DNA of 64,000 nt from Bombyx mori (Eukaryota > Arthropoda > Insecta > Lepidoptera > Bombycidae), in the NCBI RefSeq assembly GCF_030269925.1, contig NC_085112.1:14447501-14511500 (forward strand), given 5' to 3'. The position numbers and the translations under genes were made by a program. The stretch's first letter is position 1, and each line of letters begins with the position of its first letter. This document shows positions 45,610 through 57,171 of the stretch, piece after piece. Under the pieces are notes generated by a model that saw only the letters and a list, made by a program, of their open reading frames with translations, was not told the DNA's origin and made no database searches.

Positions 45610-45784
45610 GTGAGTGTTACTTTTAAATTAAATTTCACGCCTAAAACAATCCAACTTCGAAAATTTCCTAAATATGCCGCTGTAATAATTATTTTAATGA
45701 ATAAAAGAAAATGTTTAAATAAGACAAGGACAATTGTTCAGTTTAATTGATAATAATGCATACGAATTGGAACTTTATTTACAG

Positions 45785-45920
45785 AGGTTAAGGTCTAATG
45801 AAACACACGTGGTGCTACTACGAGTGATGCCAATACTTAGCGGTAACTATAGCTGCGAGGTCATACTGAATGCGCCATCATTTCCACACTACATGGCCTC
45901 AGGAAGGCTGGATGTAGTAG
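45785..45920 (+). CDS. beat: Beaten path-like protein, Ig domain exon 2 (partial gene)
   Basis: 136 bp, after a short 175-bp intron, in matching phase 0. It encodes RLRSNETHVVLLRVMPILSG and then NYSCEVILNAPSF, where the cysteine of YSC closes the disulfide with Cys26 of the previous exon (67 residues apart when joined). The block SG-x-YSCEV...APSF is typical of Beat proteins. It ends at TAG|GTGAGT in phase 1, so the two exons form a symmetrical phase 1-1 Ig module of 115 codons. Later exons (second domain, stop codon) are not visible up to the next Beat exon at 55915. Confidence 0.88.
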
Positions 45921-46149
45921 GTGAGTTAACAGTTCAAGAGTTATGATAAATACTATAATGTTGCCAACAGTGAATTAAGTTAGCTGTGTAGTGTTGATCT
46001 AGGTGAGTTATGTGACACCGCCCCATCTCTTCGTTTGAGTGCTGTAAAATGTAACTAACGGTTTGATGATAATTGATAATTAATTGGCTTTTACTTATTG
46101 TTGCTAGCGCGATTGCAGCTGCAAAGCATCTATGTGTTCCGATTTGAAG

Positions 46150-46279
46150 TGTATGGTAGACGGCGGCAGTAGGCAGCGGCTCGGTTCTGCCCCTGGCATT
46201 GCTGAAGTCCATGGGCGACGGTAACCACTCATCACCAGGTGGGCCGTCTGATCGTCTACCTACAAGGGCGATAAAAAAA
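46150..46279 (+). repeat. Family B 3' end
   Basis: GTAGGCAGCGGCTCGGTTC to CTACAAGGGCGATAAAAAAA, in the intron or intergenic region after the Beat exons. Confidence 0.8.
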
Positions 46280-46858
46280 AGTCATGCATGACATTTGTGA
46301 CTTCGACATTAACATGGGTCGTTATTCAGTTTGTGATATATCTGACCTCCAGTTACCTCCTATAACTACTTGGGCCTTACAAAACCTCAACTTTCTCGTC
46401 ACATAGCCGCGTTTAATTTTGCATTTTCGAAAGTATATTTTATATAGTGAATGTTGATAGATAGAAATAGTTGATACGCTTAAAGCTCTTTTAATTTAAA
46501 TATTCAACTATATCAAAATGCGTTAAGAAAAATTCTATCCAGATGTCAGAATTTTTCAGTCACAGTTAAGTATGAATTAAATGACCTCTAGACGTTCTTA
46601 GGCAGTTTTTAATTATAAGACTAATTAATTTTGAAAAGTTCAAAACTTTTGTATTTTTTTTTCTAGAAAACTTTATTTTATAGTGAAGATAATATGAGAA
46701 TTGAGAGACTTCTAGTATCTCTGGAATAATTCCCTTTTTCATATATGTATTAAAAATTTAAGACGATAAAATTAAGAATCTAGATACAGGTGAAATTAGG
46801 GGTCTCATGATTTTCAAAACACTAGGTATTTGCTTTGTTCACTTCTTCAAGATATCTT
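46280..46858. other. AT-rich non-coding stretch
   Basis: No Beat exon or repeat found. Confidence 0.4.
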
Positions 46859-47101
46859 ACTGGTGGTAGGACCTGTTGTGAGTCCGCGCGGGTAGGTACC
46901 ACCGCCCTGCCTATTTCTGCCGTGAAGCAGTAATGCGTTTCGGTTTGAAGGGTGGGGCAGCCGTTGTAACTATACTTGAGACCTTAGAACTTATATCTCA
47001 AGGTGGATGGCGCATTTACGTCGTAGATGTCTATGGGTTCCAGTAACCACTTAACACCAGGTGGGCTGTGAGCTCGTCCACCGATCTTGCAATAAAAAAA
47101 A
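46859..47101 (+). repeat. Family A unit, full length
   Basis: ACTGGTGGTAGGACCTGTTG to GATCTTGCAATAAAAAAAAA; close to the consensus. Confidence 0.87.
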
Positions 47102-47511
47102 AATGACATAAAAGTAAATAAAATAGATAAAAAAAGTGAGCCGCCAAAAAAAACTCATAACAGTTATCCGAAATACGAGAATGTGACCATAAAAGGCAGA
47201 ACTTACACGTGGGATTGCTGTGAAAAGTTCTTTACGATTGTGTTTTGCGTCCTCCACTCTGTGCCAAGTTCAGCCGTATCTGCCTAAGTTGTGGAGATAA
47301 GGACTATTTATAGTTTGGACATCCTTACGATAGGAGTCGGCGAAAAGATAAAGAGGCACTACAACGTTCTTGGGCTTTGAATGTGACGGGTCGTCTTAAC
47401 AACTTTGCTTTCCAGCAGAAAGACGTCAGCTGCTAAATATGTACATATATTTCATTAATGGAATATGAGCATGGTAAACCTACAATAGCGATATACGTAC
47501 GTATGTCGTTT
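47102..47511. other. Non-coding stretch
   Basis: No exon or repeat recognised. Confidence 0.4.
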
Positions 47512-47758
47512 ACTGGTGGTAGGACCTCTTGTGAGTCCGCGCGGGTAGGTACCATCGCCCCGCCTATTTCCACCGTGAAGCAGTAATGCATTTCGGTTCG
47601 AAGGGTGGAGCAGCCGTTGTAACTATACTGAGATCTTAGAACTTATATCTCAAGGTTGGTGGCGCATTTACGTTGTAGATGTCCATGGGCTCCAGTAACC
47701 ACTTAACACCAGGTGGGCTGTGAGCTCGTCCATTCATCTAAGCAATAAAAAAAAAAAA
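47512..47758 (+). repeat. Family A unit, full length
   Basis: ACTGGTGGTAGGACCTCTTG to CTAAGCAATAAAAAAAAAAA, only 410 bp after the previous copy in the same orientation. Confidence 0.87.
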
Positions 47759-48036
47759 CTAGGATTTGAAACTGTAAAATCTACATTGACGATTTAGCTT
47801 TAATTTTATGTCCATGGGCTTAACTTATAAGCTACGTAACTCCAGACAAGCGATAGTCAGCGTCTAGTATATCGATTGGCTCGCCATCTGAAACTAGTAT
47901 ATATGACGTCACATGTAACCGAGTTTGGTCAAATCCGGGGTGGATTCGGAAGTGCCGCTTATCATCTTCCGACTGCTCTTCCGCAAGGCGCGCAAACAAT
48001 TCAACACATACATGCTAACATATTTTGAGAGTTATA

Positions 48037-48235
48037 CTAGTATTTATAGCAGATGCCCACTGAGTTTCGGATCTTCTCAATAGGTCGCGATTCCGATCCG
48101 GTGATAGATTCTGCGAAACACTGCTAGGACTTGTTAGCAAATTCTCTCAGGTTGAGCCCGTGAGGTTACCTATATGTTCGCACGTAGCTAGAATAGCCCC
48201 TTAGGCTGCCAGCAAATAGGTAGGAAATAAAAACC
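48037..48235 (+). repeat. Bm1-like repeat, partial
   Basis: CGGATCTTCTCAATAGGTCG, TAGATTCTGCGAAACACTGC and GTGAGGTTACCTATATG, ending GGTAGGAAATAAAAA. Confidence 0.7.
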
Positions 48236-49579
48236 ATAAAGTTCTAACTGTGGTATAACTGTTAACTGTAATACTATAAATAATACCAATGAATCTTCGA
48301 GCTTATATTTTAAGAGAGGTATGTAATATGATATCGTAATATCGTATCATATGTACGTTCTAATATCGATGGACTCCACGACCATGCTTGCTGTGAGATC
48401 TACCTCTCATTACTATCCAAAAAAATAAAAAAACATGTGTGGTTTCGTGGGACACCGGATAGGAGCAAAGTACCTTATTATAAAAATATTAATTTTAAGT
48501 TCTATTCGAGGTATAAAGAAGATAATTATTCGGGTATACGTTTTTATTATGATTTTTTTATTGATAAAAAAAAAAACTACTTACAAAGTTATCAACTTTA
48601 TTTTATTCACAATGTGTACGGTTGCTTTAGCAAGAGTAAAGAGTAAACTGCCCTTTACTAATGAAACAAGTTGATTGCAATTTTAACTCCGTATATTCAC
48701 CAGTGTCTGCCGTGTCGGGTGGGCTATGTACGACTGACCAAATGCATGCGATGCACAAAACTGCATACGCTGCTAAATGTGTCCCTACACAATGGTTTAT
48801 AAAATTTATATAATAATAATATACAAGGAAACAACTATTTATATGAATAATATTAATAACCGTCATCACGTAGACTATACATTAGACACTGTATAGCTAT
48901 CATACTAAGACTATACATAAATAATAAAAATCTTACGTTACGGACGTTTTTCCCAGTTAGGGTACCCCTCCACAACTTAGTTCCAAAAACCCCAAAGATT
49001 ATGTTTAGATTTGTTAGGATTAAATCTGCATTTACGGTTTAATGACGTTTTTAATATCGTTATATCATTTTCGACGTTCCGAATACTGTACAATTTCCAG
49101 TTTCCATAGTCACGTACGACTAAGATGTTGTTCGTCGATATTTGTTATGCTAATTTGCTGAGTTTTTTTTTAAGGGATTTTATATCCTGGTTACTAAGAC
49201 CTTTAAGTCATGTCTTATTTTAATTTATATAATCTTATTTTTATGAAAAATGATAATATGGGCCGTTTTCTAATCACAGCACAAGAGCGCACCACGCGGC
49301 ACAATGTGCAATTTAATTTTACATCTACCGCTATATATTGGCGATGCTCAAACAAAATTCACCACCACCGCCCACCAAGGGCAAAGTGGAACTTTGTCCT
49401 TAATAATTTTATATTAATTACATACACAATAGAAAATTAAATATACAATGAACAAAATTAAAAATCAAAATATCCAAATACGACGAGCCTCCTTGTGGTC
49501 AATAAACTTGAAATTTACCATGATTGGTTCAGGCTAGAAAGATTAGAAAAAGCCGTAAAATTCGTGTTTATTATTTGTA
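48236..49579. other. AT-rich non-coding stretch, 1.3 kb
   Basis: Overlapping frames at 48435-48674 are AT-driven and lack domains. No Beat exon found. Confidence 0.4.
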
Positions 49580-49745
49580 CAGCTACTACTATAAGCCCAC
49601 AGACGTCCACTGTTGGATATAGGTCTCCCCCAAGCCTCGTCACAAAGATGCGTTCTGCGCTGCTTGCATCTAGCGGATCCCCGCGAATCTCAATGGGTAG
49701 TCAGTACACTTTGTGGGAGGCCTATCCACGCTACGTAATTTGGTA
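49580..49745 (+). repeat. Lepidopteran LINE-derived repeat fragment
   Basis: AGCCCACAGACGTCCACTG, then GGATATAGGTCTCCCCCAAG, a phrase common in lepidopteran LINE 3' regions. Recognised from memory; one copy here. Confidence 0.5.
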
Positions 49746-49775
49746 CTTGTCTAAAACTATATTATTATATACTAA

Positions 49776-50035
49776 CTAGCCGTACCCGTCCGCTTCGCTG
49801 GGCATTTAAAATTAATATTATTATTTCTCATCCTCACAAAGATTATCTTCATTAACGCCCCCGCAACTAGTGTAGGGAGTCCAACACTCATATAAATATT
49901 AGCCTATCCATTAAGTACATGTATTTTCTACATGGATACCAAGTTTCAAGTCAATCGGATGCATGGTTTATTAGTTATAACGGAACATCCGTAAAACCAC
50001 TGTAGATTTAATATTACTTATATTAAGTTCAGATT
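49776..50035 (-). mobile_element. Helitron-like element, family K
   Basis: On the minus strand it ends GCGGACGGGTACGGCTAG (CTAG at 49776-49779) before T. The body contains CAAGTTTCAAGTCAATCGG and AACGGAACATCCGTAAAA. The 5' end is uncertain. Confidence 0.45.
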
Positions 50036-50665
50036 TTGATATCTGATATAATTCGAAATTATGTATTCCACATTGGACTCGGTTACCCACTCGAAGTCAC
50101 GGCTTGCGTTTTTCTTGTCAACCAAATAGGTAATTTTGACGTGAACTAATTCATTTAATAAAGTATGTTTTCCTATAAACACATCAAGATGACTTCTTAT
50201 AAAGTCATGACCCCACGGTCGTGGGTTGTAACAGGAAAATTCCCCAAAAAATATAATATAATCGACCTGCTTCCCGTATTATTTCTCTTAACGAGATCAT
50301 GGATCAGATAATATTACGTAAAGACAATAATTTCCTTTCGTTTTATGTCCAAAAAAAGGTATTACGGGCATTATATTGTGAGAAATTCCATTTACTAGAC
50401 AGCGATTATTTTCTGGATACAAAAACAATGTTGCGAAAATCTGACAGTCATGATTCATTTTTCGAATATTTTTCAATTCCCTTCAATAATAATTGAGATG
50501 CTTTGGATGGCTTTGAGAATGTGATTTTCAATATTCTGTCTATACTTGTAATTTTAAACCTGAGATAATGGTTGTTTTCCAGAAGAAACAGGCAGAGTGG
50601 TGATACAACCTAATACAAGATGCGGGGTCCTAAAGTACCCCATTTTATTCAATAAACGAATAGTT
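50036..50665. other. AT-rich non-coding stretch
   Basis: The 65-codon frame at 50299-50496 has no domain. Nothing else seen. Confidence 0.4.
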
Positions 50666-50770
50666 TTTTTTTATTTTTTTAATGCCCTTGGCCCACCTGA
50701 TGGTGAGTGGTTACCGTCGCCCATGGCCTTCAGCAATGGCAGGGGCAGAGCCAAGCCGCTGCCTGCCGCA
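50666..50770 (-). repeat. Family B 3' end
   Basis: Poly(T) edge, then CCCACCTGATGGTGAGTGG and GCAGAGCCAAGCCGCTGCC. The GTAGGCAGACGAGCATACG block next to the tail is deleted. Confidence 0.78.
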
Positions 50771-51400
50771 AAAAATTGTTTTATTAATGTTATGTACACA
50801 ATGTAAGCCATATCCACGAATGTTTAAAATTTATCTTCGTCTTTTCAAGGTTGACAATGAACGTGGAATTAATTTGTTGAATTGGACTCCGGCCATTATA
50901 ATATTTAATAACGATTTGGGCGTAAAATTAGTTGTGAAGAAGTACTTTATATCAAATACTTTAATAGATATTTGTTTGTTTGTTAGCGCAGGTTAACGCA
51001 AAATACAAAACAAAAACCTTTCAAGCTGACTTATTAACTTTTTCATGTATCAAATTACTACAACTAGCATTGAGTGCTCAAATATATAACAGGAAAAACG
51101 AAAACCTATTTCGAACGAACTAAATATGAAATTTGAAACTGGACTCCTAGTGTATACGTACGGTTTAAAAATTACATTTCCGACACTAATTGGTAACTCA
51201 TATTTACGTTGGTAAAATTTTCATTGGTTTCACTGCGACTGTGGTCGTCTTTTTTTAATTTCTGTACAGTTTTACGCGTTCTGATTTAGTTTAATGCCAG
51301 TAATGCGTTAGTAGTGCCATCGATACCACTTCTCGACGGTTGGTAGATGTGACATAGCCTACTATGAGCCAATAAGTCGGAATTTTAATTAAAATTTAAC
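50771..51400. other. AT-rich non-coding stretch
   Basis: No exon recognised. Confidence 0.4.
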
Positions 51401-51657
51401 GGCCGTCTGGTGTAGTGTGGTAAGTGAAATGGTCACTACACAAGGGGGTTGCGGGTTCGAATCCCGCCAAGGGAAGTCATTTTGTATGATAAATATAAAT
51501 GTCTTTTCCAGGGTTATGGATGTATATTAAATATATGTATGTGTATAATAAAAATCTTACATTTATTTTCGTTATCTGGTACCTGTAACACAAGTTCTTT
51601 ACGAACTTATCACTGGACCAGTTAACGTGGCGTGATTGTTAGTAAATATTTATTTTA
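51401..51657 (+). repeat. SINE-D, full length with probable target duplication
   Basis: Head GGCCGTCTGGTGTAG with an extra TG before GGTAAGTG, perfect B box GGTTCGAATCC, the AT-rich body, and a GGCGTGATTGTTAG end. ATTTTAATT occurs just before the element (51382-51390) and at its end (about 51651-51659), a probable target duplication. Confidence 0.78.
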
Positions 51658-51716
51658 ATTCCATTGGAGTTATGGCCATCTCACCCTCCGGACAAAGGAA
51701 ACGCTAAAACTTTGGA

Positions 51717-52063
51717 AGAATACGTTTTCAACAAATGCTCACGATTGACTTTCATGGTGAAGGAGTAACATCGTGTAATAAAAATCAAGCCCGCAAAATT
51801 ATAATTTGCGTAATTACTGGTGGTAGGACTTCTTGTGAGTCCGCGCGGGTAGGTACCACCACCCTGCCTATTTCTACCGTGAAGCAGTAATGCGTTTCGG
51901 TTTAAAGGAGGGCAGTCGTTGTAACTATACTTGAGATGTTAGAACTTATATCTCAAGATGGGTGGCGCATTTACGTTGTAGATGTCTATGTGCTCCATTA
52001 ACAAGTTACTTAACACCAGATGGGCTGTGAGCTAGTACACCCGGCTAGGCAATAAAAAAAAAA
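51717..52063 (+). repeat. Composite SINE, head 5'-truncated
   Basis: Starts in the head after the promoter boxes (ATGCTCACGATTGACTTTC), continues through AAAATTATAATTTGCGTAAT into a Family A unit ending AGGCAATAAAAAAAAAAG. Confidence 0.82.
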
Positions 52064-52413
52064 GAATAAGGTCAATCTGAACAAATCTGTTGACTTAAAC
52101 TAAACATGGATCATTTTAAAGCGATCATAAGTTGTCTTAACATGGATACGTCAATAGAATTGTTTACCAAACGTTGAGTTAAATGAAGATGACAGTAACT
52201 AACCAGACTGTTTATCCTCATTTAATCGTAGCTTTAGGAGAAGACAGATAAACTTCTTGATTAGTTACGTAGTGATCGGACTAAGCCATTGCTCGGTTAT
52301 CATATCCTCGGTGTAAATAAAATGATAGAAGTTTTCCGCTGAGCGGGTATGACACAAAAAAACATTGGACAGATTTCGATTTGATTCGAAACAATTTTAC
52401 AGTTTTATTTCTC
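52064..52413. other. AT-rich non-coding stretch
   Basis: Nothing recognised. Confidence 0.4.
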
Positions 52414-52604
52414 AAGGCCCACCTGGTTTTAAGTGTTTACTGGAGCCCATAGACATCTACAACGTACCACCCACCTTGAGATATGAGTTCTGTGGTCTCA
52501 GTATAGTTACAACGGCTGCCGCACCCTCCTCATCGAAACACATTACTGCTTCACGGCAGAAATAGGCAGGGTGGTGGTACCTACCCGTGCGGACCACCAC
52601 CCTT
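52414..52604 (-). repeat. Family A, both ends lost
   Basis: GGCCCACCTGGTTTTAAGTG to ACCTACCCGTGCGGACC. The tail and the extreme 5' end are missing. Confidence 0.78.
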
Positions 52605-53002
52605 AAGTTTTCTTACTTGGTCGATATCGAATAATATGTACCAATATCTTAATTTAAAATGAAGTTATTGGTATCTAAGGCTTACAGTAGGTAGACAAAG
52701 CGAAAGCTAATTTACTCCAAGTTCTAAATAAGACCATGCGTTCTAAGATGATACCAAAGAACACGATCGATCGATCATAAAATACTTGCGTGCAACCGGT
52801 TTCAAGAGAGGGCAGGTTCCATTTCCTCTTACACTCTCTACTTTGCATTACATTACGCATTTATTAAATAGCACGAACAACAAGTGGCAAGTGCTCTTTG
52901 GTAGAAACAAGAGGCGCGAAGTTAATTGAATTATTTTGTTTAGTTAATTTAATTTTTTCTTCGCTTTTAAACAAGTAATTATGGTGACTTATGAACCAGT
53001 TT

Positions 53003-53226
53003 TACTGGTAGGACGTCAGTACCACCACCTTGCTATTTCTGCCGTTTATCTGTAATGCGATTCGGTTTGAAGGGTGGAGCAGCCGTTGTAACTATACTTG
53101 AGAGCTTAGAACTTATGTCTCAAGGCGGGTGGCGCATTTACGTTGTAGATGTCTATGAGCTCCAGTAAACACTTAAAACCAGGTGGGCTGTGAGCTCGTC
53201 CACCTATACAAGAAATAAAAAAAAAT
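53003..53226 (+). repeat. Family A unit with 5' internal loss
   Basis: TACTGGTAGGACGTCAGTACC lacks the GAGTCCGCGCGGGTAGG block; ends AAGAAATAAAAAAAAA. Confidence 0.78.
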
Positions 53227-53414
53227 CTGCCGTGAAGCTGTAATGCGTTTCGGTTTGACGGATGGGGCAGTCCTTGTACTGTAGAAACGGACTCCTAAGA
53301 ACTCAGTCTCGAGGTGAGTGGCGGCATTTACGTCATATATCTATATGGGCTCCGGTAACCACTTAACAGCAGATGGGTCGTAACCGCCTCCACCCAAATA
53401 TGCAATAAAAAAAG
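53227..53414 (+). repeat. Family A partial, tandem to the previous copy
   Basis: Starts at CTGCCGTGAAGCTGTAATGC immediately after the preceding poly(A); ends ATGCAATAAAAAAAG. Confidence 0.75.
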
Positions 53415-53437
53415 TCTCTGACGTGGTTTCACGGATA

Positions 53438-53828
53438 ACCAAAAAGCCCTCTTAAGTCTGAGTAAGCGCCCACGATTTTTACTGGATTATTAAATTTCAT
53501 GCCTCACTACTCGTTAAACTAAAAACTTGTTTCGTAAATATTACTAAGTGTTCATATTACGGATTTCATGGACATGGACGAAATCTATTTGAGATATCAA
53601 TAAGAGGCTAGAGACTGGGTATTACCAAAAAGCCACCTTAAGTCTGTAAGTAGGTACCCACGATTTTTACTGGAATATTTAATTTCATGCCTTACTACTC
53701 GTTAATCTACAAACTTGGTTTGGTAAATATTGTTAAGTGTTCACATTAATGATAATATTCTATAGTTGAAGTATAGTTGAAGTATTGACTATATGAGACA
53801 TCATTGAGTGGCTAGGGGCTGGGTATAA
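53438..53828 (+). repeat. Tandem direct duplication, two copies of about 190 bp
   Basis: 53438-53623 and 53624-53828 share ACCAAAAAGCC, CCCACGATTTTTACTGG, TCATGCCT-ACTACTCGTTAA and GAGGCTAGAGACTGGGTAT (second copy GTGGCTAGGGGCTGGGTAT). The second copy has a few small indels and an internal doubling of TATAGTTGAAG. Confidence 0.8.
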
Positions 53829-54168
53829 TAAGCTAAGGCTTCTATTTGTCAAAATAATATTTTATTTTACTGTACCGTAAAAAAGTTTCTGTTTTTTGGC
53901 CGACCAACGGGGTCACAGGTGTCAATGGAAATGTCTCTTTTATTTCACTGCTGTCCCGAATCTGACCTCACATTTTTATGATGCCCGCTTTGTGGGTTCT
54001 CTGCGCAGACAAACACTTTAATAATACGAATACCGTAGTTTTTTTTTCAAACAAGGTTAACGTTAGTCTTTTGAGAGGAATGACGGTTGAATATTTGAGA
54101 ATGTTATGTTTCCGTGTTATTTCAAGTTATATATTATGCTATATACCTATATATACTGTAAATGTTCA

Positions 54169-54500
54169 CTCAATGTTCACGATTGACTTCCACGGTGAAT
54201 GAATAACATCGTGTAATAAAAATCAAACCCGCAAAATTATAATTTGCGTAATTACTGGTGGTAGGACCACTTGTGAGTCCGCGCGGATAGGTACCACCGC
54301 CCTGCGTATTTCTGCCGTGAAGCAGTAATGCGTTTCGGTTTGAAGGGTGGGGTAGCCGTTGTAACTATACTGAGACTTTAGAACTTGTATCTCAAGGTGG
54401 GTGGCGCGTCTACGTTGTAGAAGTCTATGGGCTCCAGTAACCACTTAACATCAGGTGGGCTGTGAGCTCGTCCACCCAACTAAGCAATAAAAAAAAATAA
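54169..54500 (+). repeat. Composite SINE, head 5'-truncated
   Basis: CAATGTTCACGATTGACTTC through the head linker into ACTGGTGGTAGGACCACTTG and a complete Family A unit ending CTAAGCAATAAAAAAAAA. Confidence 0.82.
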
Positions 54501-55401
54501 AAAAAATGATTCATTGTTTTATAATTTGTAATTTATATATGTCGGAGAAACCACAATTAACAGACATCGTCAGACGTCAGATCGTCATATCGTCAGACAT
54601 CGTAGGGGCAAATAGGGTGATCGAGCTAAGAGATATATTGAGTACACCAACCACGTTTGTTGTCTTGGAACAATTTAAATCTTCTCTTGACGTTAGAAAA
54701 CGAATGACAGTTCTTAGGACGGAGGCACCGCTCTTCAAGAAGGCTGGTTGGTATGTGTGATGGCGTCTTTGCGCCTCCATCGGCTAGGCTCTGTCGTAGC
54801 ACGAAGTTAGCAGAGTTCCGATACCTCAATCGTTTTGCCATCTCTCGGGAATCATGCTGCGTTTCGTTTAATTACCAATCTAACGACAGTCTCCGACTTA
54901 TTAGTAAGTCAATTTAGTTGGAGATGATATCGCAGTAAGCCGAAATGCGATTTTCAGGGAGCACGTAAGAATAAACGATACAATGAATTAAATTTTTTTT
55001 ATTGAACAGTAAAACCATACGTTTTTGGTTTTGTCAATGAATCTATCAGATAGAACGGCTATTCTTTGAAAACGATTTTGATAATTGAGAGTTTGTTTAA
55101 TAACTGTGAAACGTTTTTCGACGCTTGTAAGGGTTATTTTAGAATTTTCTCTATGAACTGGAAGAGCCAATGTTGGGTTTTCATTACGGGTTTTCGATGA
55201 TTACCTACGAGCTAGTCTAGTGGTTAGATAGGCAGATATATAATGGAAAATTTTAACGTAATTGACACTAACTTCAAGGCGTGCGATTAATTTTAAAATT
55301 TGCCCACACAAGTACCGATTTGCCTCAGTACCGTCTTATGATGGTCCTCCACCAATTGACGCAATAAAAAAAAACATTGAGATTGTCTTTTTTTATTTTT
55401 T
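54501..55401. other. Non-coding stretch with an unassigned open frame
   Basis: A GC-richer 54540-54830 is open on both strands (plus 54506-54760, minus 54577-54780), but I recognise no domain. It contains imperfect repeats of CATCGTCAGAC. It could be part of an old transposon. The rest is AT-rich. Confidence 0.3.
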
Positions 55402-55837
55402 ATTTATTGCTTAGATGGGTGGACGAGCTCACAGCCCACCTGGTGTTAAGTGGTTACTGGAGCCCATAAACATTCACAAAGTGAATACGCCACCCACCTT
55501 GAGATATAAGTTCTAAGGTCTCAAGTAAGTTACAACGGCTGCCCCACCCTTCAAACCGAAACGCATTACTGCTTCACGGCAGAAATAGGCAGGGTGGTGG
55601 TATCCACCCGCGCGGACTCACAAGAGGTCCTACCACCAGTAATTACGCAAATTATAATTTTTGCGGGTTTTGATTTTTATTACACGATGTTACTCCTTCA
55701 CCGTGGAAATCAATCGTGAACATTTGTTGAGTACGTATTTCATTAGAAAAAATGGTACCCGCCTGAGATTCGAACACCGGCTGCATCGCTCAACACGAAT
55801 GCACCGGACGTCTTATCCCTTAGGCCACGACGACTTC
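55402..55837 (-). repeat. Composite SINE: head plus Family A, full length
   Basis: Minus copy with Family A at 55402-55642 and the head at 55643-55837. GATTCGAACACCGG (B box complement) and CCCTTAGGCCACGACGAC (A box region complement) are readable. It ends about 80 bp before the next Beat exon. Confidence 0.83.
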
Positions 55838-55914
55838 ATCTTCTAGCCTACTTCCACTATTTCATTATTCATAAATATCGATGCCGCCTTAATCTGTTAT
55901 TATCTCGTCATCAG

Positions 55915-56123
55915 GTATCGGTGGTCTTCGAGCTACAGATCTAAGAATCTCACCGCCAGTGGTTCAGCGGGGCTCAGATGCGACCCTGGCTTGTCTATAC
56001 GAGCTGACCGAAGCTCCCCTGTACTCCGTGAAGTGGTACAGAGGGAGACACGAGTTCTATCGGTACTCACCGACCGAAGTGCCCGCTACCAAGATATTTC
56101 CCTTTGCTGGGATCAACGTTGAC
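55915..56123 (+). CDS. beat: Second Beaten path-like Ig exon (partial gene)
   Basis: A 209-bp exon, the same length and phase (1 in, 0 out) as 45401-45609, between TCATCAG and GTGAGT. It encodes DLRISPPVVQRGSDATLACL with the B-strand cysteine, YSVKWYRGRHEFYRYSP with the C-strand tryptophan, and ends FAGINVD. About 38 of 69 residues match the first exon (55%), so the two are clear paralogues. YSVKWYRGRHEFYRY is closer to the usual Beat sequence than the first copy. The partner exon with YSCEV was not found in the next 7.8 kb, so the following intron is long or the partner is lost. Confidence 0.9.
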
Positions 56124-56439
56124 GTGAGTAGATCTAATTTTCATTTTTAAAAATGACAATTTTTCGCCATGTGGTCGTAATTTGTCCGGCATCATTGACA
56201 ACTCGAAATTTTGATAAGTTTATCTAGTCAATAGGTATTTTTAAAACACTCTTATTAGCTTCACATGTAACGAAAACCTTGAACATGATTTTGACCCCCT
56301 TCAAAACGTCGGATTAACTCGAAATTTGGCATACTTATCAAGTACCGATGACAATTTAATATTTTAAACAGTTAGTCCTGTTATCCTTACTAGAATAATT
56401 AGGATTAGTGATTATTTGTTGGGACTAGATTTGAGAATT

Positions 56440-56556
56440 TAATGGTAGGCAGCGGCTTTGCTATATCCTTGGATTTGCTGATGTCCATGAGCGACGGAAA
56501 TCACTCACCAAAAATTGGGCCGTAAGCTCATCTGCCTACAAGGGCATCAAAAAAAA
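56440..56556 (+). repeat. Family B 3' end, diverged
   Basis: GGTAGGCAGCGGCTTTGC to CTACAAGGGCATCAAAAAAA, downstream of the Beat exon. Confidence 0.75.
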
Positions 56557-56584
56557 GTTTCATTACTTTACACAATCTATTTAA

Positions 56585-56851
56585 CGGCCGTCTGGTGTAG
56601 TGGTAAGTGACATGGTCACTACACAAGGGGGTCGCGGGTTCGAATCCCGCCTAAGGAATATATTTGTATGATAAATATAAAAAAATGTCTTTCCCAGGGT
56701 TATGGATGTATATTAAATATGTGTATGTGTATAATAAAAATCTTACATTTATTTCCGTTATCTAGTACCTGTAACATAAGTTCTTTACGAACTTACCACG
56801 GGACCAGTTAACGTGGCGTGATTGTTAGCAAATATTTATTATTATTATTAT
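56585..56851 (+). repeat. SINE-D, full length, best-preserved copy
   Basis: Box A TGGTGTAGTGGTAAGTG, box B GGTTCGAATCC, then the body to GGCGTGATTGTTAGC and a TTATTATTATTA-type end. Confidence 0.82.
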
Positions 56852-57171
56852 GTACATTTTTTGTATAAGATTTATAAACATTAAAATTAAAAGCTTTAAC
56901 AAAATAATAAACGAAAAATACAACTTTACGCTTGTAACACTGAGACAATATATCATTCGTTTAAAAATAAAGCTTATGGTCGAATGACATAACATTCGTT
57001 CGCAATGAATTACAGCGGCACATCATGAGGCTTGTATACGACTTGAGACGATTTGTCTTCCCGTTACTGTCACAGACGAATGCCCGCGTCATGTAAATGC
57101 ATATCACGTAGGACGGCTGTACACCAAATGCGATATTAGTGTAATATTTCAAGATAAGTTTATTTAACATG

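Noticed and set aside
45262..45750. 162-codon continuous frame across the first Beat exon
   Set aside because: Only the 45401-45609 part is Beat-like and it is bounded by splice sites. The rest of the frame is intron read-through.
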